From NCBI RefSeq assembly GCF_040712315.1, contig NC_134013.1:83334001-83398000 (forward strand): a stretch of DNA of 64,000 nt. Direction: 5' to 3'. Shown piece after piece: positions 24,839 through 35,291 of the stretch. The translations under genes were made by a program, and so were the position numbers. This stretch comes from Castanea sativa (Eukaryota > Streptophyta > Magnoliopsida > Fagales > Fagaceae). The notes below the pieces were generated by a model. It worked only from the letters and a program-made list of their open reading frames with translations, was not told where the DNA came from and searched no databases. How positions within the stretch are numbered: position 1 is the stretch's first letter; every line of letters begins with the position of its first letter.

Positions 24839-26686
24839 TTAATAATAATATCTTCTAAGATTATTTACATTCCATGGGCGTGGTACAATTCTTTCATCTA
24901 GGTCAGCTAGCCGATATGACCCTATGCCTGCTACTGAAACAATGCGGCAGGGGCCTTCCCAGTTGGGCCCTAATTTACCCCAAGCTGGGTTCTTAGAGGT
25001 GCCCACAACTTTTCTTAGTACGAGATCACCAGGTGCAAGTGGCCTTAGCCTCACATGGGCATCATATCCCCGTTTTAGCTTCTGTTGATAATAAGCCATC
25101 TGGACCATAGCTGCCTCACGCCGTTCCTCAAGCAAATCTAGGCCTTTCTCCAGGAGTCCCGTGTTATTCTCGGGATTAAACAAGCTCGTCTTTAGGGTGG
25201 GAAAACCAGATTCCAGAGGTATCACCGCCTCGGCTCCATAAGTCATAGAGAATGGCGTTTCTCCAGTGGATCTACGCGGTGTGGTCCGATACGTCCACAG
25301 AACATGAGGGAGCTCTTCTACCCATCTGCCTTTCGCATCATCCAACCTTTTCTTCAGCCCACTGACAATGACTTTGTTAACGGCCTCGGCTTGCCCATTT
25401 CCTTGAGGATAAGCTGGGGTGGAATATCTATTTATGATACCCATGTCACCACAATACTTCCTAAAAGCCTTACTGTCGAACTGAACACCATTGTCCGAGA
25501 TGAGTGTGTGTGGTATACCGAATCTAGTAACGATGTTTTTCCAGACAAACTTCTTGGAGTCAACATCTCTTATATTTGCTAAGGGCTCAGCCTCAACCCA
25601 TTTAGTGAAATAGTCTGTTCCCACGAGAAGCCATCTTTTATTACCTGTTGCCCTCGAAAATGGCCCAACTATGTCTAGTCCCCACTGTGCGAAGGGCCAA
25701 GGACTGGAAAGAGGGTTAAGAACTCCTCCAGGTTGGTGAATATTAGGAGCAAACCTCTGACACTGATCACACTTCCTGGCATAGTCTTGGACCTCTCTTT
25801 GCATATTAGGCCACCAATAACCCTGAGTCAGGGCTCTGTGGGCTAAGGATCTTCCCCCAGTATGGCTGCCACAAATCCCTTCATGCAATTCTTCTAGAAG
25901 CCCTTCCGTTGAATCAGGGTGTACACACAACAAGTACGGTCCTGAAAAAGATCGTTTGTACAGTTTTTGGTCCTCGGACAACCAGAAACGTGGCGCCTTT
26001 CGACGTATCTTATCTGCCTCAGATTTGTCCTCAGGAAGGACATCATCCCTAAGAAAAGATACGACCGGGTCGATCCAACTAGGTCCAGGCCTTATTAGAT
26101 GGATACGAGGCACGTTGGTAATGACAAGAGAGGGTTCTAGTAAATCCTCAACGAGGATAACCCTAGGTAAAACTTGAGTCGAGGACGTTGCCAGCGTGGC
26201 TAAGGAGTCTGCGTGGGTGTTTCCGCTCCGAGAGATATGAGTTAAGGTGAAGGAGTCAAATTCAGTTTGTTGGCGCTTAATCTGGGCCAAATATTCCTGC
26301 ATCCTTGGATCTCTAGCCTCCATGGTTCCCGTGACCTGGCCGACCACCAGTTGAGAATCCGAGAAGATATGGATTTCCTTTCCACCCATTCTATGCACCA
26401 TTTTCATGCCTACCAAGACCGCTTCGTACTCGGCCTCATTGTTAGTAGCCGAGAACGCCAATCTCAAAGACTTTTCGAAGACAATTCCCTCTGGGGACGT
26501 TAGAACAAGTCCAACACCAGATCCTCTCTGATTAGCCGCCCCATCCACATACACTTTCCAAATCGGAGGCATGGCAGCTGTAATCACACCAACTGATTTT
26601 TCATCCATGTGTGCTTCTTTTAGAGTTTCTTCCAGTAATGGCTCGGCAAATTCAGCCACCAAGTCAGCGAGGACCTGGCCCCTCAC
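24839..26686 (-). CDS. Tat copy B: archaeal-type RNase H plus integrase
   Basis: An unbroken frame of 615 codons. Residues about 40-170 form a second RNase H with all four acidic residues in place: D48 (YVDGAA), E84 (NNEAEYE), D110 (FSDSQ) and D160 (THADSLA). The integrase zinc module has H268, H275, C306 and C309. The core has D338 (GLDIVGP), D398 (ISDNGVQF) and E434 (GQAEAVN), with the usual 36-residue D-to-E spacing. The C-terminus ends RPWNVNNLRRYYY. In life this is the 3' part of the Gag-Pol polyprotein, which removes RNA from hybrids and inserts the cDNA. The frame joins the upstream RT frame only across a TAG at about 26735, so it cannot be made as part of a full polyprotein from this copy. 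Confidence 0.92.
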   Translation of the reverse strand: MRGQVLADLVAEFAEPLLEETLKEAHMDEKSVGVITAAMPPIWKVYVDGAANQRGSGVGLVLTSPEGIVFEKSLRLAFSATNNEAEYEAVLVGMKMVHRMGGKEIHIFSDSQLVVGQVTGTMEARDPRMQEYLAQIKRQQTEFDSFTLTHISRSGNTHADSLATLATSSTQVLPRVILVEDLLEPSLVITNVPRIHLIRPGPSWIDPVVSFLRDDVLPEDKSEADKIRRKAPRFWLSEDQKLYKRSFSGPYLLCVHPDSTEGLLEELHEGICGSHTGGRSLAHRALTQGYWWPNMQREVQDYARKCDQCQRFAPNIHQPGGVLNPLSSPWPFAQWGLDIVGPFSRATGNKRWLLVGTDYFTKWVEAEPLANIRDVDSKKFVWKNIVTRFGIPHTLISDNGVQFDSKAFRKYCGDMGIINRYSTPAYPQGNGQAEAVNKVIVSGLKKRLDDAKGRWVEELPHVLWTYRTTPRRSTGETPFSMTYGAEAVIPLESGFPTLKTSLFNPENNTGLLEKGLDLLEERREAAMVQMAYYQQKLKRGYDAHVRLRPLAPGDLVLRKVVGTSKNPAWGKLGPNWEGPCRIVSVAGIGSYRLADLDERIVPRPWNVNNLRRYYY

Positions 26687-28125
26687 CGAGGTGCGAGGCT
26701 TATACTTAACATCAAAAGCCCCCAGGATGGTCCCCTACTTTGCTATCCTTCCTGAGTAGTCGGCGCTACGCAGCACTGCCTTGAGGGGCAATTGGGTCAG
26801 AACAACCACTGTGTGGGACTGAAAATAATGGGGAAGCTTTCGCATGGCATGAACCACGGCCAGGAGCGCTTTCTCTAAGGGTTGATAACGCACCTCGGCA
26901 TCACCCAAAGACTTACTAACATAATATACCGGTCTTTGCACCCCGCTATCATCTCTTATCAGGACCAGGCTGACCGCGTGGACGGCCACTGCGGATAAGC
27001 AAACAAAATCTCATGTGCCTCTAGACGAGACAGAATGGGTGGCCGAGATAGATATTGCTTGAGCTGTTGAAAAGCTAACTCGCAGTCCTCGGTCCATTGA
27101 AACCCTTTCCACTTATTCAACAGTTGGAAGAAAGGACGACACCGGTCAGCTGACCGAGATATGAACCTGTTCAAAGCGGCAATCATTCCCGTCAACTTTT
27201 GAATTTCTTTTGGGTTCCGAGGAGGCTGCAAGTCCTGAATAGCCTTGACCTGCACCGGGTTTACCTCTATGCCTCTATGAGTAATCATGTATCCCAAGAA
27301 CTTTCCAGACCCCACGCCGAAAGAACATTTTGAGGCGTTGAGGCGCAACTTGTACTTTCTCAATATCTGAAAAGTGTCGGCCAAATCTTTCACGTGTGAG
27401 GGTATTGTTTTGCTTTTTACCACCATATCGTCAACATATATTTCAATGGTTTTCCCCATTTGCTGTTCGAACATTCTGGTCATCATCCTTTGATAGGTAG
27501 CCCCAGCATTCTTCAAGCCGAATGACATGACCTTATAATGATAATTCCCCGTCGGCGTAATGAAGGCAGTCTTCTCCTGATCCTCTAATGCCAAAGGAAT
27601 CTGGTGATAACCCTGGAAGGCGTCCAAGAAACTCATCCGAGGATGTCCGACAGTGGCATCCACCAGTTGATCAATACGTGGCATTGGGAACGAATCTTTA
27701 GGACAGGCCTTGTTCAGATCAGTAAAGTCCACACATACCCTCCACGTTCCATTTTTCTTTTTAACGACAACTGTATGGGCCAACCACTCGGGGTAGAAAA
27801 CTTCTTTGATAGCCCCAGCCTTCTTGAGTTTAAGCACCTCTTCCTTCACAGCCTCGGAATGTTCTCTGGAAAAGCGCCGAGGTGGCTGCCTTCTCGGAAT
27901 AATAGCTGGGTTGACATTTAGGTGATGACAAATGAAGCCCGGATCCACGCCTGGAGCTTCATAAGGATCCCACGCAAAAACATCAACATTGTCCTTCAAG
28001 AATTCTAACAATTCCATCTTCTCTTGGTGTGGCAAAAGTACACCGACTTGGAAGAACCTCTCTGGGTCATCGGCTACTGGAAACTTCTCTAACCCCTCGC
28101 AATGTGTCTCATCTCCTGTCACCAT
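26687..28125 (-). pseudogene. Tat copy B: reverse transcriptase and RT-linked RNase H
   Basis: From the ATG at 28125, 388 codons give a full RT with WRVCVDF, FLDAFQGYHQIPL, MSFGLKNAGATYQR and the YVDD active site near residue 230. One base is missing at about 26993 compared with copy A, which shifts the frame inside the connected RNase H (the 26989-26735 frame continues with VYYVSKSLGDAEVRYQPLEK). A TAG then stops it where copy A has TGG (Trp). The RT itself looks intact; the polyprotein is not. Confidence 0.92.
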
Positions 28126-28720
28126 TCCAGATGAACCAGGAGCCGTTAACTGCTATAAGTCTTTGGTGATCAAAGCCGAAGACTCGCTTGCCCCGATGCG
28201 TCTGCAGCCCAGATGCACCGCTGGCTACCGATTGGCTGCTGAGGATTTCCTCAACACATTCCCCCGAGGGGAATTTAACTTTAACATGTAAGGTAGAGGA
28301 GATGGCTCCAAGCGCATGCAGCCAAGGCCTGGCAAGGATGGCCGTGTATGGAGAGTACGCATCAACCACGATGAAGTCCACCTCAACCGTTTCTGAGCCG
28401 GATTGAACGGGCAAACGGATCTGTCCCTTCGGCACAACGGCTCTCCTCAAAGCTTATAAGCGGCGAATCGTAAGGAGTAAGGTCTTCCAACTTCAATCTT
28501 AACCCCTTAAATAGATCGGGGGTACATGATATCTACATTGCCGTCTCGATCTATCATCACCCTTCTCACATCATAGTTCCCTATTCTGAGGGTGACCACA
28601 AGAGCATCGTCATGGGGCTAGATAGTCCCTACCTTATCCTCCTCGGAGAAATCTAAGACGGGCAAAATGCCCTTCAACCTCTTCGGCCTGTGACACACAT
28701 CCTCGGTACGTGGATGGGAA
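28109..28720 (-). pseudogene. Tat copy B: protease region
   Basis: The 28450-28109 frame holds the C-terminal half of a retropepsin-like domain (YTAILARPWLHALGA). Upstream, around 28550, the sequence corresponding to the active-site block of copy A (D-x-G-S-G-A at 7370) is disturbed by indels. It is therefore not functional. The overlap with the start of the RT frame reflects the broken frame. Confidence 0.7.
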
Positions 28721-28836
28721 ACCGCCATCACCCTAGTGGGACCGAACCGGTCTGCCCGCGTGCGCCGAAGATGACATTAATTGTTCCCAATGCGGCCGAG
28801 ATGTATTGTTCCTCTGGTTGTTCGAGCCAACTTGGA

Positions 28837-30152
28837 TCATTGCAGCTGGGCCGACACAGTCCGCTTTAACTTTCCCTCACTCGACGAGCTGCTCCGAGAT
28901 GGTTCCACAGTGGGTCCGCCGGTTCTCGGTAGTGTGGCCCACATCCCGGTGGTGCGGCAAAAGAGGTTGTGATTCCTCTTCGCAGGGTCTCCCGCCATCT
29001 TATCGAGGCCATTTAAAGAAGGGTTCCTTGCGAACTTTCTCCGGCGATGTATCTTGGTTCCCGGAATACAAGTGTTCACGGCACGAGTGTGCCGAGGCGG
29101 ACTGTCCAACGTAATCTCTCCTCGGCCGTTATTGTGGTATAAGTCCGACCTGAAATCCCTTCTCACTTTCGGGATAACCTTCTCCTTTCCCTTTCCTTGC
29201 TGTTGGTCTTCCTCCACTCTCTTATACTCGTCAATACGGTCCATGAGGCGACGTACGCTGCGAACAGGCTTCTTAGTCAAAGACTTTCTCAGGTCGTGAT
29301 CAGTAGGGAGGCCTACCTTAAAGGTATTAAGCGCCACCTCATCGAAGTCGCTATCTATTTCATTAAACATCTCCCAGTAACGATCGGAGTATGCTTTCAA
29401 CGTCTCCCCTTCCCTCATGGTCATGGATAATAGCGAGTCCAATGGCCGAGGTACTCTGCTACACGTGATGAATCGTGAAGCGAATGCCCTAGTGAGCTCC
29501 CCAAACGAACTTATAGACCCCGACTTAAGGCCGTTGAACCACCTCATAGCAACAGGTCCTAGGCTAGAGGGGAAAACTTTGCACATCAGGGTCTCGTTGT
29601 GAAAGTGCACCGCCATCCTCTGGTTAAAGTGACTCACATGCTCCACCGGATCAGTCCGGCCATTATAGATGGTGAAAGTGGGCTGGGTAAACCTTCTGGG
29701 AAGCCTTCCTTTCTCAATCCTCCGTGCAAATGGAGATTTGGAGAGCTGGTGCAACGCCCTACTCATAGCATCGTTGCCTAAGCCCCTAGAATGAGGCTTC
29801 TTACGTTTACGAGTTGGCTGGTCGTCCTCCTCACCGGAGGATGTTGCACTGGTGGGAGAGCGCGACCTTGAGCTGTAGCCAGCTCCCTTATCCTCCTCTG
29901 AGGAAGAATTAGATGTGGACGGTGAAAGCCTACGCTTGGCGCGGCGTAGCTTTCTCTTTAAACGGTTGATTTCCTTCTGCATGGATTTAAAACCTTCATC
30001 GTGGGTGGTGCTACCCCCTCATGAATATGGCTAGCACCTGGGTATTCTGTATGGGCACTCCCCTCACGATCCCTTAGATGTTCAAGACGTTCGAAATGAT
30101 CTTCCGGCTGTGATCCCTGTGACTCTGCATGGTGAGCACCTAAGCCTGCCAT
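28837..30152 (-). pseudogene. Tat copy B: gag
   Basis: Gag starts at the ATG at 30152 (MAGLGAHHAESQGSQ), shifts frame near 29985, and continues for 381 codons to 28837. The body has a basic region (NRLKRKLRRAKRR), a serine/glutamate-rich hinge, and a retrotransposon gag core (FTIYNGRTDPVEHVSHFNQR; MRWFNGLKSGSISSF; YKRVEEDQQQGKGKEK). The zinc-knuckle segment near the end is out of frame, visible only as traces around FCRTTGMWATLPRTGG. Gag would form the particle and bind element RNA. Two or more frameshifts make it a pseudogene, though far better kept than in copy A. Confidence 0.9.
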
Positions 30153-30188
30153 AGTATCCCAGCCTCTTCTAGACTAGATTTCCCACAG

Positions 30189-30197
30189 ACGGCGCCA
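30189..30197 (-). other. Primer-binding site of Tat copy B
   Basis: Minus-strand TGGCGCCGT, two bases after the 5' LTR. It matches a tRNA 3' end ACGGCGCCA (tRNA-Asp-like). The following bases (CTGTGGGA) no longer pair with that tRNA, so the assignment is tentative. Confidence 0.55.
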
Positions 30198-30199
30198 AT

Positions 30200-30949
30200 T
30201 GTAAGTGCACAATTGCACCTAGCCCCAAGAATAGTTACGGGCTCAGGCCCAATGAGCCTTAAACAATATGATTTGTAGAGTGTGGGCTTGAAACCCAGGT
30301 TAGAAGTGTTCAAGGATTAAATGACAAGCCAAAGATTGCAAACATATGAAAACAACAAGGAATATTATAAATCAACCCTTTTCCGGACGTAAGCCGAGGG
30401 CTGTTCTTATATATTCTATTTCTCTTTGTTTTCTTTCTTTTAGGTTACAAAAAATGATCCTCTATTTCTGTTCTAGATTGCTCCTTAAATACTCTTCTTT
30501 TTGATGCTTTGTACACGTGTTGCCCCAAACTCCCCCTTAACCTAGATATTTCTTTTCTCAGTGCCTTTGAATAGTAACCAGAAGTTTCCCTTCCACTGTT
30601 CAGGTGTCACTTCCCCATTAATGCGGCCAGGGTGGTAGGTGCAGGGTCTTTAATGTGGAGGTGACAGCCTTTATCTTTGGTATCTCTCTAACATCGGTGC
30701 TTCTGGGACATTCAAGGGCTTCCCCCCTTTAACCATCGGTCTTGACCGTGTCATTCCCTAACCTTTATCATGAAGTCCCGGGTTCTCTGGTGTCTGTCCG
30801 AAGATAAAATCACCCTCGGCTGGATCCTCGGATCCTCGGAGTATGGGCCGACCCATAGTACTAACAAGCCCTAAACCCAAGAGCAGGTCGGCCTTCCTTA
30901 GCATGGCCCAACGGCCCATATTCCCATCAGGGTCTTTTTACTCCCCACA
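30200..30949 (-). repeat. 5' LTR of Tat copy B (right in window)
   Basis: 750 bp; the promoter-bearing LTR of the minus-strand element. TGTAAGTG at the inner edge and CCCCACA at the outer edge, followed by the ATTAG target duplication. Confidence 0.96.
30416..30423 (-). promoter_or_regulatory. LTR TATA box
   Basis: TATATAAG on the minus strand, conserved in all three LTR copies and preceded by an A/G-rich tract. It is placed to drive transcription toward gag. Confidence 0.55.
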
Positions 30950-30954
30950 ATTAG

Positions 30955-30987
30955 ATTTCTAAAATTTAATAGAATTTCGAAAGAAAT

Positions 30988-31041
<54 letters not shown>

Positions 31042-31590
31042 AATTCAGGTTTAGAATAGGTACCCTCATCCCAAATTTGTCTTTTTTCGTTATTATGTAA
31101 GTGCACTAAAATGGACCAAACTGAATCAAACAAGACTAAACAGACTGAATCGATCAAAATGCTACTCTAACGTGGCACAACAGAAGTGTAACAACAAAAA
31201 ATACTACATTTCAACTTTTAAATATTATATTGATATAGTATGGTGTCTTTATGCGATATGAGTCTAATGCCAGTTGCATAATGTTATTTTTTATTCATTA
31301 AAAATATCATGCATAAAACAAACTTAAAATGGGGATATGATAAAGTGGCAATGAAACTGATCCAAAAAAAAAAAAAAGACAATAAAAAAAAATCTAGTTG
31401 AATGAATGATTATTAATCTTTATTTTTTACTCAAGTTTTTAATTTTTTTAGATAAATAGTGCAGGAAAAGAAGCGGGGAGGATGATGAGAGAGGTTTGAA
31501 CCACAAATATTGAACACCATAAAAAAAAAAAAGCTTCTCAAAAAAAAAAAAAAATTGGTTAACAGGGAATAGCATAAACACCAACTACCC
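30955..31590. other. Non-coding AT-rich stretch
   Basis: No gene. Contains an (AT)n microsatellite at about 30989-31038 and A-rich runs. The last ten bases (31581-31590, CCAACTACCC) are the left target duplication of the palindromic element that follows. Confidence 0.7.
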
Positions 31591-32733
31591 GAGTCTTTTG
31601 GCTAAAAATTGTAAAAAACGGAGTTTATTATTGTTATAGATACTGTTCAAAGTTATTTGGAAAAATGAGGAGAGAGACTGAATTTCGGCAACGGTATTGC
31701 CGAAATTGCAAGAAAAAGTAGAATGTGTCAGGAGAGAGAGGAAAATTGAATTTCGGTAATGAGATTACCGAAATTCTTGTTCTGCCTTTACTCAAGCCTG
31801 CCCGTGAAGTGCCCAAAATGTTAAAATGAAAAACTAATTGTGGCAATGGCATTGCCGAAAATGGGAGGGAAAAAAAAAAAGAATTGTGGCAACCAAGTTG
31901 CCGAAAATGGAGGGGGAAAAAAAAAATTCTACGTCCACAACATTTTTCACAACAAATTACAGGTGGTTAGTTGTTATTGGTTCAAATTTGAACCTAACAC
32001 TAAGATAACTTTTTTGCTCCTATAATAACAATAAGTAACAACTTGCCATTTATGATTTGTTGTAAAAATATTGTGAAAATGTTGTGGATGTATCATTTTA
32101 AAAACAATCGTGGAGCCGAAATAGAAGGAAAAGAAAAAAAAAAAAAAAAGTGGCAATGTGGCAATGGCATTGCCAAATTACCACTTTTTTTTTTTTTTTT
32201 TTCTATTTCGGCTCTACGATTTTTTTAGAAATGATACGTCCACAACATTTTCACAATATTTTTACAACAAATCATAAATGGCAAGTTGTTACTTATTGTT
32301 ATTATTGGGGCAAAAAAGTTATCTTAGTGTTAGGTTCAAATTTGAACCAATAACAACTAACCACCTGTAATTTGTTGTGAAAAATGTTGTGAACGTTTCA
32401 TTTTTTTTCCCTCCATTTTCGGCAACTTGGTTGCCATAATTCTTTTTTTCTTTTTTTTTTTTTCCTCCCATTTTCGGTAATGCCATTGCCACAATTGGTT
32501 TTTCATTTCAGCATTTTGGGCACTTCACGGGCAAGCAGGGCAGGACAAGAATTTCGGTAATCTCATTACCGAAATTCAATTTTCTCTCTCCCCTGACACA
32601 TTCTACTTTTTCTTGCAATTTCGGCAATACCGTTGCTGAAATTTAGTCTCTCTCCTCATTTTGCCAAATAACTTTGAATAGTACCTATAACAATAATAAA
32701 CTTCATTTTTTACAATTTTTAGCCAAAAGACTC
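31591..32733. mobile_element. 1.14-kb palindromic (foldback) element, probable Mutator-type MITE
   Basis: Starts GAGTCTTTTGGCTAAAAATT and ends with its complement; the two arms of about 560 bp pair almost throughout and meet near 32165. CCAACTACCC flanks it on both sides (31581-31590 and 32734-32743), a perfect 10-bp target duplication. Long terminal repeats with a 9-11-bp duplication are typical of Mutator-like elements. Each arm carries small hairpin modules of the form TTTCGGCAA...TTGCCGAAA and an inner copy of a shorter inverted repeat beginning ACGTCCACAACATTTT. No transposase is present, so it is non-autonomous. Confidence 0.9.
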
Positions 32734-32743
32734 CCAACTACCC

Positions 32744-33151
32744 AGCTGGTAAAAGGTTTTCATGAAATAACTTTAATCAATATTACGTCCCCTAGATACT
32801 TACAAAACCATAAAAAGAATACCATCTAATCCTATTTTAACCATTAAAGGTTTTTTTTTTTTAATTTTTAAGTACCAACTAAATTTTTTTAAGTTTAGCA
32901 CTACTAATAAAATATTATTTAGTGTTAGAGGTGTTAAAATAGCTTTTTAACACCTTTATTTTGAATGTTCTAAAATTTTAAAATAATGTGGTGCTTTTAT
33001 GACAAATAACTATTAAATCAGAGTAATTTGTAGGTATTTTCGAAACAAGGAGAATGGTGCTTTTTTCTCTCATATTTATGGTGAGGTCCATTCATTAAGT
33101 TCATAGTGAAGCCCACCATAAATATATATAAAAAAAAAAGGGAAAAACTAC
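32744..33151. other. Non-coding stretch
   Basis: No gene. Around 33040-33125 a truncated relative of the next element can be read (GGAGAATGGTGCTTTTTTCT). Confidence 0.5.
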
Positions 33152-33324
33152 TTCGAAACGGAAAATTCTTAAGTACTCCCGGAGTATAGTGAAATGGTGC
33201 TCCCTCCTCTCACATTTATGGTGGACTCCACCATAAATTTAATGAGCGAACCTCACCATGAATGTGAGAAGAGAAAGCACCAATCTCCGTGCTCCGAGAG
33301 TACCTAAGAATTACTTATTCGAAA
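33152..33324. mobile_element. Short hairpin MITE
   Basis: Arms of about 75 bp: left TTCGAAACGGAAAATTCTTA and GTACTCCCGGAG; right, complemented, TTCGAATAAGTAATTCTTAG and GTACTCTCGGAG. The centre contains ATTTATGGTGG and CCACCATAAAT. It forms an almost complete hairpin; no clear target duplication was found. Confidence 0.7.
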
Positions 33325-33918
33325 CTAATTAAGAATTTTTCATTAAATCAAATATTTGTACGGGTCAAACGGGAAAGTCGGCAGACAGAAAAGCGTTTTG
33401 TGTGTGCAGGCGCTTCTGCTTTATTATTATTATTATTATTATGAAAATCCAAGTCTACAGTGACTTATAAGTAAAATATATGTTTTTTGAGAAAAGATTG
33501 AAAACCAGTTAGAACATATCAATCAGTAGGAGTTTTCCATTTTTCTGTTCTTTCAAAATCAGTAGGAGTTAGTGACGTTTACCTACCAACAAGACTGAAG
33601 AGGTCATGATTTTTTTTTTGTTTTTGCTGAAGAGGTCATGATTTTGTTCACTACAAAGTTCAATCCTCATCTTAATTTCCTTTTGTCCCATTCAAAAATA
33701 TCCAATTTTGAGTCACTGTCACACAAAGTCATCACCAGTGTGAACATCCACATAAAACATTCATTAGTTCCTTGTAATATATTTAATTATATTTTACTCA
33801 GTTATATGAGTAATATTAATCAGGAACGACAGATTAATTCACTTGTACTTTCTCAAAAAAAATTAATTAATTAATTCACTTTTAGAGCTGTGTGTTAGAC
33901 GTCTGATGTCTCTATTAT

Positions 33919-34416
33919 TATTATTATTTTTGATAGTCAATTACAAATATATTTCATTATCTTGAACTCTGATCCAATAGAATTACATCTCTATGCACTT
34001 GGGCATTCACTAATGGGTGGGTATCCTTAACCCAAACTACACAATCAGAAATAAGTCTGGCATTCCTAGCCATAGGATGGGCTGCAAGATTGCCTGTTCT
34101 GCGTACATAGCTGATCCTCCAATCTTGGACCTTCTGCTCCCATTGCTTCGCTCTTGCTATTATCATCTGGATTGAGCTTGGGGGGGGGGGGGGGGTGGTG
34201 GGACATTTATCCAACAAAGCATTGGTCACCACTTGAGAATCTCCTTCAAGAATAACCTGTTTGAGCCCGAGGTCCCCTGCTAGAAGTAAACCCTCCTCAA
34301 AAGCTTTTGCCTCCACTTCCAAAGCCCCCAATGGTAATTTCATCTTCTTGCTCATCGCTCCCATGATTTGGCCTTGTTCGTTTCTCATTACAATCCCAAC
34401 CCCACATCTACCAGTT
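33919..34416 (-). mobile_element. 5'-truncated LINE insertion carrying an RNase H domain
   Basis: TCTGATGTCTCTATTAT occurs at 33902-33918 and again at 34417-34433, a perfect 17-bp duplication typical of target-primed LINE insertion. The minus-strand sequence between them is open from its truncated start: GRCGVGIVMRNEQGQI, then VEAKAFEEGLLLAGDLGL, LEGDSQVVTNAL and GNLAAHPMARNA, the RNase H-like domain of plant non-LTR polyproteins with conserved acidic residues. The element ends in an A/T-rich tail of AAAAATAATAATAATA on the minus strand. The domain is about 150 residues and reads through to a stop at 33957. A (G)n run of 14 lies at 34181-34194. Confidence 0.88.
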
Positions 34417-34433
34417 TCTGATGTCTCTATTAT

Positions 34434-34572
34434 GAATACTAAACGGGAGGGGAATGTTGATGCTCACCAAATTGCACCATATGCTATGTCTTTAAGGCAA
34501 GAGATGATTTGGAAGGAAGATGAACCTAGTTTCATGGTGGAATCAATGGGGAATGATAGAACTAGCTGTTAA
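34434..34572 (+). pseudogene. Possible RNase H C-terminal fragment
   Basis: Plus-strand reading gives NTKREGNVDAHQIAPYAMSL then WKEDEPSF, which resembles the C-terminal end of another LINE-type RNase H domain. If so, the LINE at 33919-34416 landed in an older relic on the opposite strand. Short and uncertain. Confidence 0.4.
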
Positions 34573-34773
34573 CATTTTATAGTTTGCAATGAAAATTACA
34601 ATCTTTACATTAATAATATTAAAAAAAAATGAAGAATATTAATGTGTCATAAAGACTTGTTGAAATTAAAATATTCTTTTTTTAATTGACATCACTTTTA
34701 CAAGATTCTATTCTACTCTACTCTTTGACTATAAGTTTCTCCAAAGACATCATTTTTATTATGTAGAAAAAAA

Positions 34774-34836
<63 letters not shown>

Positions 34837-35286
34837 TATAAAGATATTGTATTATTAAACTTATTGATAGTTGATACAATTGATTGAATTAGATTTATAG
34901 AGCAATTTAAAAAAAAATTATTTATAAGAAAATTTAACTTTAGTTCATAAATTAATTTTACATATTTAGATTAAAATCAAACATTTATTTTGTATATGAA
35001 TATTTATTTTTAAAAAATGTATGATAAAATTCAGCATGGACACTAGTTTAGTACAATTTTACCACATAGAATTTACAATGTATCTCAAGTCACAAGAAAC
35101 AATTTAAATATTCATTTATTTATTGTGCAAGTCCAAAAATCACATTCATTATCACATTAATTTGTTTGAAAATCCTAAAATTATATTTCCAAATTAACGT
35201 GACAATTACTATGAAAGGTAGATTTCAAAAACATAATTAATAAAGATTAACTGTCATTGCACACACCTTTTTCTTAGTAAAATTTT
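34573..35286. other. Non-coding AT-rich stretch
   Basis: No gene. Contains a poly-A/(AT)n microsatellite at about 34766-34828. Confidence 0.65.
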
Positions 35287-35291
35287 ACTAG

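Larger units (their letters stand above)
19223..30949 (-). mobile_element. Complete Tat-type Ty3/gypsy LTR retrotransposon, copy B
   Basis: The two LTRs (19223-19971 and 30200-30949) begin TGTAAGTG and end CCCCACA, and the whole unit of about 11.7 kb is flanked by ATTAG on both sides (19218-19222 and 30950-30954). This is the 5-bp target duplication expected of an integrase. Reading the minus strand: 5' LTR, primer site, gag, protease, RT/RNase H, archaeal-type RNase H, integrase, 151-bp tandem array, then a spliced gene on the opposite strand, then the 3' LTR. The two LTRs differ at roughly 20-25 sites by eye (about 97% identity), so insertion was not very recent. Frameshifts and stops in gag, protease, RT/RNase H and the opposite-strand gene mean this copy is not autonomous. 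Confidence 0.97.
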
